Assembly (NCBI GenBank): GCA_025356715.1
Contig: JANXRU010000077.1
Location: 1-17,241, forward strand
Length of the DNA: 17,241 nt
Origin: Bacteroidota bacterium
Lineage (GTDB): Bacteria; Bacteroidota; Bacteroidia; B-17B0; B-17BO
Direction of reading: 5' to 3'
Part shown: positions 14,909 through 17,241 of the stretch, piece by piece
How positions within the stretch are numbered: position 1 is the first letter of the stretch
Layout: each line of letters starts with the position of its first letter
The notes under the pieces: generated by a model
Seen by the model: only the letters and a program-made list of their open reading frames with translations
Databases searched by the model: none
What the model was told of the DNA's origin: nothing
Position numbers and translations under genes: made by a program

Positions 14909-16018
14909 ATGCAAAAAGTATTATTTATTGATAGAGACGGGACCTTAATTTGGGAGCCCCCTACTGATTTTCAAATTGATAGTTTTGGAAAATTTAAATT
15001 TTTGCCAGGTGTTATCACCTATTTAAGCAAAATAGCTCGTGAATTAGATTACGAATTAGTGATGGTAACTAACCAAGATGGATTGGGAACAGACTCTTTT
15101 CCGGAACATACATTTTGGCCTGTTCACAATTTAATGGTTGATGTTTTAGCAGGAGAAGGTATTCAGTTTGAAGACCAATGTATTGATAGAACGTTTGAAA
15201 AAGACAATCAGCCTTCCAGAAAACCAAATACAGGTATGTTAACCAAATATGTAAATGGAGATTATGATTTGGCAAACTCCTTTGTTATTGGAGACAGATT
15301 AACAGATGTTCGTTTAGCTAAAAATTTAGGTAGTAAATCCATCTTTATTAAAAATTATGATAAAGAAACAGGATTTGAAAATGAGATTGATAAAATTGTT
15401 GAAACATGGGAAGAAATTTATAATTATTTAAAATTACCAGAACGAAATATTTCTCATACACGTACTACCAAAGAAACAGATATTTCTGTGGCTCTAAATT
15501 TAGATGGAAGTGGTAAAACAAATATTAAAACAGGTCTTGCTTTTTTTGATCACATGCTCGATCAAATTGCAAAGCATGGCAACATTGATTTAGCTATTAA
15601 TGCAAAAGGAGATTTACATATTGATGAACATCATACCATTGAGGACACAGCAATTACATTGGGAGAGGCGTTTGCAAAAGCATTAGGTGATAAACGAGGA
15701 ATTGAACGTTATGGTTTCTGTTTACCTATGGATGATTGCTTAGCCCAAGTTGCTCTCGATTTTGGAGGCAGAAATTGGATAGAATGGGATGCTGAATTTA
15801 AAAGGGAAAAAATAGGAGACATGCCTACAGAGCTATTTTTTCACTTTTTCAAATCATTTAGCGACGCATCAAAATGTAATTTAAATATTAAAGTTGAAGG
15901 GCAAAATGAGCATCATAAAATAGAAGCCATTTTTAAAGCTTTTGCTAAAGCTATTAAACTAGCTGTGAAAAGAGATTCAAATAATATGAGTTTACCAAGT
16001 ACAAAGGGTGTTTTGTAA
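14909..16018 (+). CDS. hisB: Bifunctional histidinol-phosphatase / imidazoleglycerol-phosphate dehydratase
   Basis: This is a fusion of 369 residues. Residues 1-175 are a HAD-type histidinol-phosphate phosphatase with the nucleophile motif FIDRDGTL (D8, D10), VTNQDG (53-58) and [12 protein letters not shown] (126-137). Residues 180-369 are imidazoleglycerol-phosphate dehydratase with its metal-binding motifs [11 protein letters not shown] (213-223), DEHHTIED (239-246) and [11 protein letters not shown] (330-340). It catalyses two non-consecutive pathway steps. The zinc-binding Cys/His loop of the E. coli phosphatase domain is absent: the same region reads [17 protein letters not shown] (90-106). 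The IGPD half ends normally (STKGVL). The gene is followed by a 484-bp break before hisH. Confidence 0.97.
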   Translation: MQKVLFIDRDGTLIWEPPTDFQIDSFGKFKFLPGVITYLSKIARELDYELVMVTNQDGLGTDSFPEHTFWPVHNLMVDVLAGEGIQFEDQCIDRTFEKDNQPSRKPNTGMLTKYVNGDYDLANSFVIGDRLTDVRLAKNLGSKSIFIKNYDKETGFENEIDKIVETWEEIYNYLKLPERNISHTRTTKETDISVALNLDGSGKTNIKTGLAFFDHMLDQIAKHGNIDLAINAKGDLHIDEHHTIEDTAITLGEAFAKALGDKRGIERYGFCLPMDDCLAQVALDFGGRNWIEWDAEFKREKIGDMPTELFFHFFKSFSDASKCNLNIKVEGQNEHHKIEAIFKAFAKAIKLAVKRDSNNMSLPSTKGVL

Positions 16019-16023
16019 GTATA

Positions 16024-16498
16024 AGGATTAAGAAATAAGGAGAAAGGCTTAATTTTATACAAATAAATTGAAGATGATAAACATGGAAAAGAGTAACACG
16101 TTCAAAGAATTAATAGTATGGCAAAAAGCACATTTGCTAGCACTGTCAATATACAAAGTGACTAAAAATTATCCAAAGGAAGAGATTTATGCTTTAACTA
16201 GTCAAGTTAGAAGAGCTGCTGTATCAATTGCTGCAAATATAGCAGAAGGCTATAAAAAGAAAACGACTCCAAATAAATTAAATTTTTTAAATATTTCAGA
16301 AGGTTCATTAGAAGAAGTAAAATATTACATTCTTCTTTCAAAAGATTTAGAATACATAAACGAAAAAACAGCAATCGAACTTGATAATTTGGCAGACGAA
16401 GTTGGACGTTTAATTCATGGGTATTCTAAATCAATATCTATAAATAAAATTTAATATGTTGGTTTATCCATACTCCTTAAAACTTACAACTTAATCCT
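16024..16498. repeat. Nested inverted repeats flanking the four-helix-bundle gene
   Basis: Outer pair: AGGATTAAG (16024-16032) and CTTAATCCT (16490-16498). Inner pair: TAAGGAG (16036-16042) and CTCCTTA (16473-16479). They are in the right nested order to form one interrupted stem that brings the ends of the cassette together, like the stem at the base of rRNA intervening sequences. Chance matches are possible in DNA this AT-rich. Confidence 0.45.
16083..16454 (+). CDS. Four-helix-bundle protein (23S rRNA intervening-sequence type) inserted in the his operon
   Basis: From the ATG at 16083 the protein has 123 residues; an ATG at 16074 and a TTG at 16068 are also in frame. It matches the four helix bundle protein family first seen as the ORF in 23S rRNA intervening sequences. 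Typical features are FKELIVWQKAHLLAL near the N-terminus, the segment LTSQVRRAAVSIAANIAEGY, and a later SLEEVKYYILLSKDLEYI. The protein is all-helical, and its molecular function is not established. It lies between hisB and hisH in the same direction, so it is probably cotranscribed, but it has no known role in histidine synthesis. Nested inverted repeats occur in its flanks. I regard it as a cassette that settled in the operon. Confidence 0.88.
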   Translation: MEKSNTFKELIVWQKAHLLALSIYKVTKNYPKEEIYALTSQVRRAAVSIAANIAEGYKKKTTPNKLNFLNISEGSLEEVKYYILLSKDLEYINEKTAIELDNLADEVGRLIHGYSKSISINKI

Positions 16499-16502
16499 AA
16501 CC

Positions 16503-17096
16503 ATGAAAGTATCAATTATAAAATATAACGCAGGCAACATACAATCTGTTTTATTTGCTTTAGAGCGAATAGGTATTGAGGCAATTGTAACGAGTGATAT
16601 AGAAATACTAAAAGCTTCGGATAAAGTAATTTTCCCTGGTGTTGGTGAAGCCAGCTCAGCTATGAATTATTTAAAAGAACAGCAATTAGATAAATTAATT
16701 ATTGATTTGAAACAACCTGTTTTAGGGATTTGTTTAGGTATGCAATTGATGTGTAGTTACTCAGAGGAAGGTAATACTAAGTGTTTAGATATTTTTGATT
16801 CTACCGTAAAACTATTCCCTGCAACGAAAACAATAAAAGTTCCGCAAATTGGTTGGAATACGATTTATGATTTTAAAACAGATTTATTTAAAGGCGTGAA
16901 AGAAAATGAGTATATGTATTTTGTTCACAGCTATTTTGCTGAGTTAGGTGAAAATACTATTGCTAAAACAAATTATGGATTAGATTATAGCTCTTCTCTT
17001 CAAAAAAATAATTTTTATGCCACTCAGTTTCATCCTGAAAAATCAAGTACTGCTGGACAAACCATTTTAGAAAACTTTATTCGATTTACGAAGTAA
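16503..17096 (+). CDS. hisH: Imidazole glycerol phosphate synthase, glutaminase subunit
   Basis: This class I glutamine amidotransferase of 197 residues releases ammonia from glutamine for HisF, which makes IGP and AICAR. The catalytic triad is complete: C77 in LGICLGMQL, H177 and E179 in TQFHPEKS. The oxyanion-type segment FPGVG (44-48), QIGWN (115-119) and VHSYF (141-145) are as expected. HisF is not in the window but should lie downstream. The ATG is 48 nt after the four-helix-bundle gene, with part of an inverted repeat in that gap. Confidence 0.96.
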   Translation: MKVSIIKYNAGNIQSVLFALERIGIEAIVTSDIEILKASDKVIFPGVGEASSAMNYLKEQQLDKLIIDLKQPVLGICLGMQLMCSYSEEGNTKCLDIFDSTVKLFPATKTIKVPQIGWNTIYDFKTDLFKGVKENEYMYFVHSYFAELGENTIAKTNYGLDYSSSLQKNNFYATQFHPEKSSTAGQTILENFIRFTK

Positions 17097-17140
17097 GATA
17101 TACGAAGTTCGAATAGAGAAACGGGAAGTAAGATTTATAC
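17087..17140 (+). repeat. Short degenerate direct repeats after hisH
   Basis: TACGAAGT occurs at 17087-17094 and 17101-17108. GAAGTAAGAT occurs at 17090-17099 and 17125-17134, each time followed by TATAC or TTATAC. The tract overlaps the last codons of hisH and fills the gap before the next frame. No function can be assigned. Confidence 0.5.
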
Positions 17141-17165
17141 TGTAATAAATAAAATAAAAAATCAG

Positions 17166-17241
17166 ATGAGTAATGAAAATAAAAATAATTCCGGATTCGA
17201 AAATCCTAATTCTAAAATCGTCGCTCGAAATTCATCGTTTG
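17166..17241 (+). CDS. Start of an unidentified reading frame (cut by window edge)
   Basis: ATG at 17166 opens a frame of 25 complete codons with no stop before the edge. It begins MSNENKNNSGFENPNS and continues with KIVARNSSF. I do not recognise it. It is not the start of hisA, which is a common next gene after hisH. Its hydrophilic, Asn-rich beginning and the repeat tract before it would fit a second small inserted cassette, but too little is visible to tell. Confidence 0.4.
   Translation, partial: MSNENKNNSGFENPNSKIVARNSSF

Noticed and set aside
16019..16502. The insert as a classical insertion sequence
   Set aside because: No transposase, no target-site duplication visible, and the encoded protein is a four-helix-bundle protein. 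The flanking repeats are short and imperfect.

Overview
The window is AT-rich DNA from a member of the phylum Bacteroidota, most likely in or near the Flavobacteriia. Four things point there: two very large secreted proteins ending in the gliding-motility-associated (CHU_C-type) C-terminal domain of the type IX secretion system (T9SS); promoter-like pairs of the Bacteroidota form TTG-N19..21-TAnnTTTG; A-rich start regions without Shine-Dalgarno sequences; and a bacterial 3-hydroxyanthranilate dioxygenase. The organism is inferred, not proven.

Left part (1-11502). A reverse-strand secreted amidohydrolase-like gene runs off the left edge. It appears to lack the metal-binding HxH motif. Divergent from it is a radical SAM/SPASM protein. 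Two giant T9SS-exported adhesin-like proteins (2506-5346 and 6943-11502) share one architecture: signal peptide, a related Cys-containing N-terminal domain, stacked Ig-like/SprB-like/PKD modules and a CHU_C tail. They flank a two-gene unit encoding an enoyl-CoA hydratase family protein and 3-hydroxyanthranilate 3,4-dioxygenase (kynurenine route to quinolinate/NAD).

Right part (11503-17241). This is the 5' half of a histidine biosynthesis operon: hisG-hisD-hisC-hisB-[four-helix-bundle gene]-hisH, then the start of another small reading frame where hisA might be expected. The genes overlap or almost touch from hisG to hisB. The chain is interrupted by a 484-bp segment between hisB and hisH carrying a four-helix-bundle (23S rRNA intervening-sequence-type) gene, whose flanks contain nested inverted repeats.

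The best regulatory find lies upstream of hisG. A 25-codon leader peptide with four consecutive His codons is followed by a 17-nt exact direct repeat whose two copies supply the four arms of a classical attenuator. Copy 1 forms the anti-antiterminator hairpin. Copy 2 forms a strong terminator followed by seven T. The 3' arm of copy 1 can pair with the 5' arm of copy 2 to form the antiterminator. The operon is therefore predicted to be switched on by ribosome stalling at His codons when histidyl-tRNA is scarce.
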